From assembly GCA_016795285.1 (NCBI GenBank), contig JAEUIC010000026.1, positions 62,001-126,000 of the forward strand: DNA of 64,000 bases. Direction: 5' to 3'. Positions 33,219 through 43,298 of this stretch are shown in pieces. The notes beneath the pieces are model-generated. The model was not told the origin of the DNA and did no database searches. It was given only the letters and a program-made list of their open reading frames with translations. Every line of letters begins with the position of its first letter. Position 1 is the stretch's first letter. This DNA is from Planctomycetota bacterium (GTDB lineage Bacteria > Planctomycetota > B15-G4 > SIAN01). Position numbers and translations under genes: made by a program.

Positions 33219-34598
33219 TCAGCACGGCACCTCGGCGCCACGCCGCGCGTAGCACCACCAGTTGATGGCCGTCCCGATCGCGCAGTAGGCCATCCAGCCG
33301 AGGAAGAACGCCGCCGGGGTGCCGGTCGCGGTGATCGAGGTCCCGACCAGGGTCGAGACCAGGAACGGCCCGTAGGCGGCGATCGCGCCGGTGAAACCGA
33401 GCACGCCAGCGCCCTGCCGCGCGTTGTGCTTGAAGATCAGCGGGTACTGCCGGAAGGTCGCCGCGTTGCCGATGCCGGCGAAGAAGAACAGCGCCAGCAT
33501 CAGCCCCACGAAGAGCGGGAAGCTGTCGAGCGACGTCGGCGCCAGCACGCCGGAGAAGACCAGCCCGCCGCCGATCGCGATCATCGCCACGCCGCAGAGC
33601 TGGGTGAGGATCGCGCCTCCGACCTTGTCGGCGACGAACCCGAACAGCACGCGGCTGGCCGAGCCGATCAGCGGGCCGTAGAAGGCCCACGCCAGCGGAT
33701 CGGGGGCGCCCGGGAACTTGCCGTAGACCTTCATGATCAGCAGCGGGAACGCGGCGGCGAGGCCGGAGAACGAGCCGAACGTCATCACGTAGGTGATGGT
33801 GCAGAACCAGGTGTGCTTGCTCTTGAAGATGTCGAGCTGCTCGCGGAACGATGCGCGCACCGGCACGCGACGCAGTCCGACCAGGCAGGCGATCCCCAGC
33901 GCGACGAGCAGCGGCACGTAGACGAGGAACGCGTTCTGCAGCCACATCGGCCGCTCGGCCGCGCCCTTCACGTAGCGCAGGCTGTCGCCACCGAGCGCGC
34001 CGAAGGCGGCGAAGCCGATGATCCATGGCGTCACGAACTGCGCGACCGAGACGCCGAAGTTGCCGATGCCGGCCTGGATGCCGAGCGCCGCGCCCTGGAG
34101 GCGCTTGGGGAAGAAGAGGCTGGTGCTGGGCATGAACGACGAGAAGTCGCCGCCGCCCATCCCGGCGAGGAACGCGAGCACCATGAACCACGCGAACGAG
34201 GTGTCGAGGTGCGACACCGCCCACGCCAGCCCGAGGCACGGGAGCAGCTTCGCCAGCGTCGCCACGCCCACCACGGCGCGGGTGCCGAAGATCGGGATCA
34301 GGAAGGTGTGCACGAGGCGCAGCGTGCCCGCGGCGAGGCCCGGCATCGCGGTGAGCCAGAAGAGCTGCATCGTGTCGAACTGGAAGCCGACGTGCGGCAG
34401 GCGGACCACCACCGCCGACATGGCGAACCATGTGGCGAAGGAGAGCACCAGGCTCGCGGTGGTCAGCGTCAACGTGCGCCACGCCACGCGACTGCCGGTC
34501 GCGGCCCAGAAGGCCGGATCCTCCGGACGCCACTCGGGCAGCGCAGCGACGGGCGGAGGCGCGGAAGGACCCGGAGCGGGCGCCGTCGTCGGGCTCAT
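33219..34598 (-). CDS. narK: Nitrate/nitrite transporter, NarK family (second copy)
   Basis: The 459-residue major-facilitator protein has twelve helices and NNP-family signatures: a first block [22 protein letters not shown], whose loop and charged residues match the nitrate signature, and a second [18 protein letters not shown]. The early Arg in VRLPHVGF and the Arg in [15 protein letters not shown] fit the substrate-binding arginines. Members exchange nitrate and nitrite or carry nitrate with protons. It overlaps the first NarK gene by 4 bases. Long proline-rich N-terminal residues ([18 protein letters not shown]) precede helix 1. The two copies differ in length and sequence, so they probably have different transport modes. 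Confidence 0.9.
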   Translation of the reverse strand: MSPTTAPAPGPSAPPPVAALPEWRPEDPAFWAATGSRVAWRTLTLTTASLVLSFATWFAMSAVVVRLPHVGFQFDTMQLFWLTAMPGLAAGTLRLVHTFLIPIFGTRAVVGVATLAKLLPCLGLAWAVSHLDTSFAWFMVLAFLAGMGGGDFSSFMPSTSLFFPKRLQGAALGIQAGIGNFGVSVAQFVTPWIIGFAAFGALGGDSLRYVKGAAERPMWLQNAFLVYVPLLVALGIACLVGLRRVPVRASFREQLDIFKSKHTWFCTITYVMTFGSFSGLAAAFPLLIMKVYGKFPGAPDPLAWAFYGPLIGSASRVLFGFVADKVGGAILTQLCGVAMIAIGGGLVFSGVLAPTSLDSFPLFVGLMLALFFFAGIGNAATFRQYPLIFKHNARQGAGVLGFTGAIAAYGPFLVSTLVGTSITATGTPAAFFLGWMAYCAIGTAINWWCYARRGAEVPC

Positions 34599-36157
34599 GA
34601 CGCCGCTCCGACGACGACGCGAGTCGCCGAGTCGGCCGACGACCCCGCGCCTGGCGAGTCGGGCGGTTCATCGGCGTGCGAGCCCTCCGGCTCGCGCAGC
34701 CATACCGCACAGGCGACCACGCTCGCCGCGGCGCCGAGCGCGAGCAGGCCGAAGAACGTCTGCGCCTCGACGAGCGTGAAGACGACGAGGTAGATCACCG
34801 CGCCGACGTTGCCGTAGGCGCCCGCCATGCCCGCGATCTGCCCGGTCATGCGGCGGTTGATCATCGGGAGGATCGCGAAGGTCGCCCCTTCGGCCCCCTG
34901 CACGAAGACCGAGCACGCCACCGTCAACGCAACCGCCAGCCACATCGGCCACGCGCCGGTGATGAACGCCATCCCGCCGAAGCCGAGCGCGATCCCGACC
35001 ATGTAGGCGACCATGGTCCACTTGCGGCTGGTCACGTGGTCGGAGATCAAGCCGCCGAGCGGCCGGGCGAACAGGTTGACGAACGCGAACGACGACGCGA
35101 CCAGGCCGGCCACCGTCGGCGTGACGGAGAAGGTCTTCTCGAAGAAGGCGGGCAGCATCGAGACGACGGCGAGCTCGGCGCCGAAGTTGGCGAAGTAGGT
35201 GGTGTTCAGCGCCGCCACGCTCGGGAAGTGGACGCGCAGGTCGTCCGGGACTCCGGCGGCGAGGTGCGGCCGGTTGACCTGCAGGGTCTTCAGCACGTGG
35301 CAGGCGAAGATCACCCCCAGCACGCCCCAGACGACCCACAGCATCGTCGGCGAGAGGACTCGCTCGTCGCTGCCCGCCGCGAGCGGCACCGAGGCCGCGC
35401 GCCACGCGAGCACCCCCATCGCCGCCACCAGGGGGAACGACCAGATCAGGTACTGCCCCACGTCGAAGCGGCTCGACAGCAGCATCGGCTGGGTCTTCTT
35501 GATGCCGACGAACGGCTTGCCATCGGGCATGTCGCGCACGAGGAAGAGGTAGGCGACGCCGTAGCCCATCGCCACCAGTCCGTTGACGCCGAGCGCGTAG
35601 CGCCAGCCGTCGTGGCCGCCGCCGAACAGCTCGAGCGCCACCCACGGCAAGGTCATCGCCGCCCACGCGGAGCCGAAGTTGCCCCAGCCGGCGTAGAAGC
35701 CCTCGGCGCGACCCACCGTCTTCGGCGGGAACCACTGCGCCACCATGCGGATGCCGATGACGAAGCTCGCGCCGGTGGTGCTGATCAGCAGGCGCGCGAT
35801 CAGCAGCTGCATGAACGACGTGCCCATCGCGAACAGGATCACCGGGATCGCCGTGACGATCAGCAGGCCGGCGAAGCAGCGCCGCGGCCCGTAGCGATCG
35901 ATCAGCGCGCCGACCAGGATGCGCGCCGGGATGGTCAGCGCGACGTTGCAGATCGCGAGCAGCTTCAAGTGCTCCGGCGTCAGCCAGCCACCCGGGCCGC
36001 CCTCCTCCTTCAACATGGTCGTCGCCAGCGGCGCCATGTTGAACCACATGTAGAACGAGATGAAGAATGCGATCCACGTGAAGTGGAGGTTGCGAATCCG
36101 TTCCTGCGCGAAGTCGACCAGCTCGGGGACGCGCCTCGCGGACGGTGTCGTGGACAT
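34595..36157 (-). CDS. narK: Nitrate/nitrite transporter, NarK family (first copy)
   Basis: The 520-residue MFS protein is first in the minus-strand respiratory locus. NNP hallmarks are FAQERIRNLHFTWIAFFISF and MWFNMAPLATTM at helix 1, the arginine in PARILVGALIDRYGPRR, YAGWGNFGSAWAAMTLP, and GAEGATFAILPMINRRMTGQ near helix 10. GGGAGGG lies about 10 bases before the ATG. Tandem NarK genes upstream of nar genes occur in Thermus and several denitrifiers. It is divergent from the cupin gene, and the 277-base gap between them contains a -24/-12-like element. The C-terminal tail after the last helix is hydrophilic and of unknown use. Confidence 0.92.
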   Translation of the reverse strand: MSTTPSARRVPELVDFAQERIRNLHFTWIAFFISFYMWFNMAPLATTMLKEEGGPGGWLTPEHLKLLAICNVALTIPARILVGALIDRYGPRRCFAGLLIVTAIPVILFAMGTSFMQLLIARLLISTTGASFVIGIRMVAQWFPPKTVGRAEGFYAGWGNFGSAWAAMTLPWVALELFGGGHDGWRYALGVNGLVAMGYGVAYLFLVRDMPDGKPFVGIKKTQPMLLSSRFDVGQYLIWSFPLVAAMGVLAWRAASVPLAAGSDERVLSPTMLWVVWGVLGVIFACHVLKTLQVNRPHLAAGVPDDLRVHFPSVAALNTTYFANFGAELAVVSMLPAFFEKTFSVTPTVAGLVASSFAFVNLFARPLGGLISDHVTSRKWTMVAYMVGIALGFGGMAFITGAWPMWLAVALTVACSVFVQGAEGATFAILPMINRRMTGQIAGMAGAYGNVGAVIYLVVFTLVEAQTFFGLLALGAAASVVACAVWLREPEGSHADEPPDSPGAGSSADSATRVVVGAAS

Positions 36158-36201
36158 GGCGGTGCGGCCCTCCCGCGACGGGTGATGAATGGACGGCTCG
36201 A

Positions 36202-36218
36202 TGGCACGCGCCGTGCCG
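36202..36218. promoter_or_regulatory. Candidate sigma-54 (-24/-12) promoter between narK and the cupin gene
   Basis: On the plus strand the sequence reads TGGCACG, four bases, GTGCC. This keeps the GG-N10-GC spacing and most of TGGCACG-N4-TTGCW, with mismatches at the first T of TTGC and the last base. The element is a near-palindrome (GGCACG-CGC-CGTGCC), so GG-N10-GC is also present on the minus strand, where a start would fall near 36193, about 36 bases before narK. An NtrC-type sigma-54 activator is encoded at 41877-43298. Chance occurrence in GC-rich DNA is possible. Confidence 0.4.
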
Positions 36219-36434
36219 CTCCCGCCGCCCGAGCCGTGCAGCGGCCGTGGCTACTCGCGTAGGCAGCGCCGTCGCCTCGCGCCGGTCGGTCACCCGGCGG
36301 CGAGCCGCATACGCCGCTAGGCAGTCGCCGCGCCCGCCTTCCCGAACAGCTCTGCGCGCACATCCCCGGCGCGATCGCCTACCGTGCGAAGCGGATTCGC
36401 ATGTCCCGTCCTGCAACCGTTGCGGAGATCTGCG

Positions 36435-36821
36435 ATGAAGCTCCTCCCCGTCCTCGATGGCGTGCCGGCCGAACCGAAGGTGATGCGCCTGGCCGAGCTG
36501 CTCGCCCATCAGCCCGGCGCCGTGGTCAGCCGGCAGGTGCTCAAGCACCCAAGCGGCAGCGTCACCGTCTTCGCCTTCGCCGCCGGCGAAGGACTGTCGG
36601 AGCACACGGCTCCGTTCGACGCGCTGGTGCAGCTGCTCGAGGGGACGGCGCGAATCACCATCGGCGGAAGGCCGTACGAGCTGGCCGCCGGCGACGCCAT
36701 CGTGATGCCGGCGCACCGGCCTCACGCGCTCGCGGCGCTCACGCCGTTCAAGATGGTGCTGACGATGCTGCGACCCGGAGAGCAGGCGCCGCCGGCAGCG
36801 GCAACTCCCGCTCCGCCGTGA
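36435..36821 (+). CDS. Small cupin-domain protein
   Basis: The ATG at 36435 has GGAG 7 bases upstream; 128 residues. The single cupin domain shows motif 1 (GEGLSEHTAPFDALVQLLEG) and motif 2 (AGDAIVMPAHRPHALAAL), with histidines that could bind a metal. Cupins of this size bind small ligands or metals, or act as sensor partners. The specific role is unknown. It is divergent from the narK operon, shares its putative promoter region and stands alone on the plus strand, ending 94 bases from the convergent CRTAC1 gene. A link to nitrate respiration is inference from position only. Confidence 0.8.
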   Translation: MKLLPVLDGVPAEPKVMRLAELLAHQPGAVVSRQVLKHPSGSVTVFAFAAGEGLSEHTAPFDALVQLLEGTARITIGGRPYELAAGDAIVMPAHRPHALAALTPFKMVLTMLRPGEQAPPAAATPAPP

Positions 36822-36915
36822 GCGACGAAGCCCGGCTCGAGCGCGCCGGCGAGGATCAGAACCCGTCTGGCGTGATGGCAGCGAGCGAAGCGCGTCGCCA
36901 CGGCCGCGCGAACCG

Positions 36916-39480
36916 CTACCGCATGCGAACGCCTTGAAACTCGGCGTCGACGTCGGGGGCGCGCTGTGCGAGCGACTTCCAGCGCTCGAGCGGAGTCGTC
37001 GCCTTGTCGAGCGGCACCGCGGTGAGCGCCTTGCCGCTGCGGGTGTCGCCTTCGCCGACCACCTTCGCGGTGACAGGCGGCGTGCCGATCGCGATCGCGT
37101 GCGCCTCGGCGAGCAACGCCGCTGCCGGCTCGCGCCTTCCGGCGAGCCACGCCACGTAGCTGCGCAGGTAGCGCGCCTCGACCGACTTCAGGTTGAGCAT
37201 CGCGGCATCGGCGAAGGCGCGATCGGCGGCGGCGAGATCCTCGCGCAGCAGCGCCACCACGCCGAGCGCGACGACCGGCCCGCTCTCCTCGCCGTTGATC
37301 GCGTGCGCACGCTCGAACGCCTCCTCGGCGGCGGCGAGATCGTCTTGCGTCGAATCGCCGCCGGGCAACCGCACGCGGCCGATCTGCATGCAGGCGCGGC
37401 TGCTCTCGGGATTCGCCCGCAGCAATGCCTCGAACTGCGCGATCGCCTCCCGCTCGTGGCCGATTTCGAGCAGGCAGTTGCCGAGGTAGTAGAGCGAGTC
37501 CTCGTGGCCAGGCTGCAGCGCCAGCGCCTCGCGGTAGCGCTGCGCTGCTCCCATCATCTCGCCGGCGATGCGCAGCTCGCCGGCTCGATCGAGGAGCGCG
37601 AAGAAGCGCTTCTGCGCCGCGGCGTCGGGCTTGCGCGCCACCACCGTCGACGCCCTGCAAGCGCCCTTCTCCAGCGATTCGGAGCGCGGTGCGCTGCCCT
37701 TCACCCAAGTCACCAGCGAGCGGGCAGGGAACGGGCCGGCCTGCTCGCGCGTGCCGTCGGGCCAAGCCACCTCGATGCGGTCGATGGTGGTCGCCACTCC
37801 GACCCCGAACGCGAGCTCGCCCGCCGCGTGCTGCGACAAGTAGGAACCGTCGGTGCCCTGTTCGCCGACCTGCACGCGACCGCCGGCGTGGATCCGCACA
37901 TCGGCTCCGAGCGCGAGAGTGTTGCCTGCCGATTGTCGCAACCGCAGCAGCAGCGAGCCGCCGGCGTCGCCGCCATCGTTGCGCAGCAACGCAGGCGCCT
38001 CGCCGTGACGGACCACGATCAGGTCGGCGTCGCCATCCATCTCGAGATCGAGGAGCGCGCCGCCGCGACCGACGTGCTCGCGCCGCAAGAACTCGCTGGC
38101 GACTGCCCCGAACTCGAAGTAGCCGCGCCGCTCGCCGGCATTCCAGAACAGGTGGCTGCGCTCGCGGACGAGCTGCTCGGGCTTGCCGCGGACCGGGATG
38201 GTGCTGCCGTTGACCACGAACAGGTCGCGGCGACCATCGTTGTCGAAGTCGGCGAAGCCGGTCCCCCAGCCGACCTTGTCGAGCGCGATCTGGCCGAGCC
38301 CGAAGCGATCGGCCTGATCCTGGAACGACGGGAACTCGGCGGCGTCGGCCGCGGGAAGCTCCTCGGCGCGGTTGACGTAGAGCGCGTTCTCCTGCGCGAT
38401 CCAGTGGGTGATGAAGAGATCGGGGTCGAGATCGCCATCGAAGTCGCCGACCGCCAGCCCCATCGCGCCGCGGTAGTCGGCCACCAGAGCCTCGGCAGCC
38501 TTGTCCTCGAACGTGCCGTCGCGGCGATTGACGAAGAACGCGTTGTCGGAGACGTCGTTGGCGACATAGAGGTCGGGCCAGCCGTCTCCGGTCAGGTCGG
38601 CGAACGTCGCGGCGAGGCTGCGGCCGGTGGAGTTGGCGACGCCGGCGGCGGCAGCTTGCTCCTCGAAGGTGCCGTCGCCGCGGTTGCGCAGCAGCAAGTT
38701 GCGCTCGGGCCGGAAGGTCGACGGGTTGAGCGCGGCCGGGATGTCGGCCCCGTACTGCGTCGCCGGCCCGGGCGCGCCGAGTCGCGCGGGGTCGTATTGG
38801 ACGTAGCCGCAGACGTAGAGGTCGACGTCGTCGTCGCGGTCGTAGTCGCCGACGGCGATCCCGGTCCAGAACCCCTCGAACGCCGCGACGCCCGACGACT
38901 CGCTCACGTCGGCGAAGCGCAGGGCGCCATCGTTGCGGAACAACCGGCAACGGCCGTAGGTGGAGACCAGGAGGTCGAGGTCGCGATCGCCGTCGATGTC
39001 GACCAGGTGCCCCGCCATCGCCAGCGCGCGCAGGCCGACGCCCGCGCGCTCGGTGACGTCCTCGAAGCGGCCGTCGCCGAGGTTGCGGTAGAGCCGGCTG
39101 GTCGCGTTGCTGGCGGGGAAGCCGGCGGCGAGGTCGCGCATCGGCCCCGACTCGTTGGCGAAGAAGAGGTCGGGGCGTCCATCGCCATCGACGTCGCCGA
39201 CGGCCACACCCGAGCCCATGTCCTCGGGCAACTGCGTCGTCCGCGTGGCGGCGAAGTGGACGTGGTTCAGGCCCGCCGCCGCCGTCACGTCGACGAACTG
39301 CAACGGCGTGAGATCGTCCGGCAGGTCGCGCGCCAGCGTGTCGACCAGCCCCTCGGTGTGCTCGCCCGGCTGGTAGACGTCGACTCGGCTGCGCCAGAAC
39401 ATCCAGCCGGCGGCCGCTCCGGCGGTGACGAGTCCGCCCCCGAAGTAGCCGAGCGCGCGACGATGGCGGAGAAGTCGCAT
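36916..39480 (-). CDS. CRTAC1-like FG-GAP/ASPIC-UnbV protein with C-terminal TPR repeats
   Basis: The 854-residue protein has an N-terminal membrane anchor (ALGYFGGGLVTAGAAAGWMFW). An FG-GAP/VCBS propeller follows, with many calcium-type motifs: VAVGDVDGDGRPDLFFANES, VDIDGDRDLDLLV, AVGDYDRDDDVDLYV, FADLTGDGWPDLYVAND, VGDFDGDLDPDLFIT and FADFDNDGRRDLFV. An ASPIC/UnbV domain comes next (LGADVRIHAGGRVQVGEQGT with IDRIEVAWPDG). The last ~220 residues are TPR-like (RYREALALQPGHEDSLYYLG, AIAQFEALLRANPES). Such proteins are exported and abundant in Planctomycetota; function is unknown. Only 3 bases separate it from the preceding pentaheme cytochrome, so the two are almost certainly cotranscribed. 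Confidence 0.88.
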   Translation of the reverse strand: MRLLRHRRALGYFGGGLVTAGAAAGWMFWRSRVDVYQPGEHTEGLVDTLARDLPDDLTPLQFVDVTAAAGLNHVHFAATRTTQLPEDMGSGVAVGDVDGDGRPDLFFANESGPMRDLAAGFPASNATSRLYRNLGDGRFEDVTERAGVGLRALAMAGHLVDIDGDRDLDLLVSTYGRCRLFRNDGALRFADVSESSGVAAFEGFWTGIAVGDYDRDDDVDLYVCGYVQYDPARLGAPGPATQYGADIPAALNPSTFRPERNLLLRNRGDGTFEEQAAAAGVANSTGRSLAATFADLTGDGWPDLYVANDVSDNAFFVNRRDGTFEDKAAEALVADYRGAMGLAVGDFDGDLDPDLFITHWIAQENALYVNRAEELPAADAAEFPSFQDQADRFGLGQIALDKVGWGTGFADFDNDGRRDLFVVNGSTIPVRGKPEQLVRERSHLFWNAGERRGYFEFGAVASEFLRREHVGRGGALLDLEMDGDADLIVVRHGEAPALLRNDGGDAGGSLLLRLRQSAGNTLALGADVRIHAGGRVQVGEQGTDGSYLSQHAAGELAFGVGVATTIDRIEVAWPDGTREQAGPFPARSLVTWVKGSAPRSESLEKGACRASTVVARKPDAAAQKRFFALLDRAGELRIAGEMMGAAQRYREALALQPGHEDSLYYLGNCLLEIGHEREAIAQFEALLRANPESSRACMQIGRVRLPGGDSTQDDLAAAEEAFERAHAINGEESGPVVALGVVALLREDLAAADRAFADAAMLNLKSVEARYLRSYVAWLAGRREPAAALLAEAHAIAIGTPPVTAKVVGEGDTRSGKALTAVPLDKATTPLERWKSLAQRAPDVDAEFQGVRMR

Positions 39481-39483
39481 CGC

Positions 39484-41601
<2,118 letters not shown>

Positions 41602-41630
41602 GGTGGTCTCCTTGGACGAGATCGCTGGCA

Positions 41631-41652
41631 CCTGCCATGCCCTGATGGCAGG
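41631..41652. promoter_or_regulatory. Perfect 22-base palindrome upstream of the pentaheme cytochrome
   Basis: Arms CCTGCCAT and ATGGCAGG (8 bp, no mismatch) flank a 6-base spacer, GCCCTG. It lies 30 bases before the GTG start of the cytochrome, inside the 275-base gap to the NtrC-type gene. Arm length and spacer equal those of the palindrome at 33131-33152, also upstream of a cytochrome c gene. The arms differ but share an outward TGC/GCA core. It is a candidate operator; nothing else is seen in this gap. Confidence 0.4.
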
Positions 41653-41876
41653 AGCGACAAGATTTCGGCGAAGCGCGATCGGCGCAAGCAAGGCTCAGCA
41701 CAATCGCGCAGGCTTCAGCACATCATGGTGAGGAGCGCGCGGCGCGCTGCGAAGCCCTCGCCAGCGGCCGATTGCGATGCTTGCGCGGCGGAGCGAAGCA
41801 GCCCATCGCGATGGGACTCGAAGTCCCAAGACACGGCGTTCGCGGGGCGGACGCTCGGCGCGTGGGGCGAACGCCG

Positions 41877-43298
41877 CTAGGCCGGCTCAGCGCCTGGTTT
41901 CGCGGGCAGGAACTCGGCGCGCTCGATCGCCAGCGACCTCATGATCCGCTGCAGCGCCGCGCGGGTCATGCCGCAGCGCTCGGCGGCGACCGAGACGTTG
42001 CCGCCGGTCCGCTCGAGCGCTCGCTGCACGAACTCGCGCTGGAAGCGCTCGATCACCTCGCGCTTCGACGACTCGTAGTCGGCATCCGCTATTGACGGCA
42101 TCCGGCCGCGCGCCGAACCGCTCCCGGCCCCGAGGCCGAGCCCGAGGTGGTGCGGCTCGATCGTCTCGCCGGCGCAGACGATCACCGCGCGCTGCACGGC
42201 ATTCAGGAGCTCGCGCACGTTGCCCGGCCAGCGATGCGCGCGCAGCGCAGCCGTCGCCTCATCGCTGAACCGCGGCGCGACGGCGCCACGGCGCAGGCAC
42301 GCGACCGCCGCCTCGACCAGGAACCGGCGCGCGAGCGGCAGCACGTCTTCCGCGCGCTCGCGCAGCGGCGGCACCGGGATCGAGACGACCCGCAGCCGGT
42401 AGTAGAGATCCTCGCGGAAGGTCCCTTCGCGGATCATCGCGGCGAGGTCGCGATTGGTCGCCGCCAGCAGGCGGAATTCGACCGCGATGTCGGCGGTCGC
42501 GCCGAGCGGCCGCACCACTTTCTCCTGCAGCACGCGCAGCAGCTTGCCCTGGAAGGCGAGCGACATCGACGCGACTTCGTCGAGGAAGACGGTGCCGCCG
42601 CCGGCCGTGACGAACAGCCCGTCCTTGTCGCGATCGGCGCCGGTGAAGGCGCCGCGCCGGTAGCCGAACAGCTCCGCCTCGAGGAGCGTGTCAGGCAGGG
42701 CCGCGGCGTTGACGGCATGGAACCCCTTGCCTGCCACGAGGCTCTGCGCGTGGATCCGCCGCGCGACGAGCTCCTTGCCGACCCCGCTCTCGCCCTCGAT
42801 CAGCACGGAGACCGGACTCGGCGCGACGCGCTCGATCAGATCGAGGGTCGCGCGCATGCGCGGATCGGCGCCGGTGAGCTCGCGCTCACCTTCGGCGGGC
42901 GCGCGCGCGGCAAGGCGGTGGCGCCCGAGCCGGACGACGACGTCGAGGATCTCATGGTTGTCGCACGGCTTGGTGAGGAAGGTCGCCGCCCCGGCCTGCA
43001 TGCAGGTGACCGCCGACTGGATCGTCCCGTATCCCGTCAGCACGATGACGGCCGCCTCGGGCCAGCGCGCCTTGAGCCGCGGCAGCAGCTCGACGCCCCC
43101 CATCCGCGGCATGGTCAGATCGGTCAGCACCACGTCGGCCGGCCGCTCCGCCATCCGGCGCAGCGCCACCTCGCCGTCGTCCGCCTCGGCGATCTGCGCG
43201 CCGGTCGGTTCGAGCAGGCGGCGCAGCGCGAGGCGCAGATCCGCTTCGTCGTCGACGATCAGCACGGAGAGGCCGGCGAGGTCGCGGGCGACGGTCAT
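41877..43298 (-). CDS. NtrC-family sigma-54-dependent response regulator
   Basis: The 473-residue protein begins at ATG 43298. The receiver (VLIVDDEADLRLALRRLLE, acceptor in VVLTDLTMPRMGG, Lys in LTKPCD) is followed by a sigma-54 AAA+ domain with Walker A GESGVGKE, the sigma-54-contacting GAFTGAD loop and Walker B GTVFLDEV. A C-terminal Fis-type HTH follows (GGNVSVAAERCGMTRAALQR). All residues for phosphorylation, ATP hydrolysis and sigma-54 contact are present, so it should be an active enhancer-binding activator. It overlaps the upstream kinase by 4 bases, its evident partner. Targets are unknown; the cytochrome pair and the nar locus downstream are candidates. Confidence 0.93.
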   Translation of the reverse strand: MTVARDLAGLSVLIVDDEADLRLALRRLLEPTGAQIAEADDGEVALRRMAERPADVVLTDLTMPRMGGVELLPRLKARWPEAAVIVLTGYGTIQSAVTCMQAGAATFLTKPCDNHEILDVVVRLGRHRLAARAPAEGERELTGADPRMRATLDLIERVAPSPVSVLIEGESGVGKELVARRIHAQSLVAGKGFHAVNAAALPDTLLEAELFGYRRGAFTGADRDKDGLFVTAGGGTVFLDEVASMSLAFQGKLLRVLQEKVVRPLGATADIAVEFRLLAATNRDLAAMIREGTFREDLYYRLRVVSIPVPPLRERAEDVLPLARRFLVEAAVACLRRGAVAPRFSDEATAALRAHRWPGNVRELLNAVQRAVIVCAGETIEPHHLGLGLGAGSGSARGRMPSIADADYESSKREVIERFQREFVQRALERTGGNVSVAAERCGMTRAALQRIMRSLAIERAEFLPAKPGAEPA

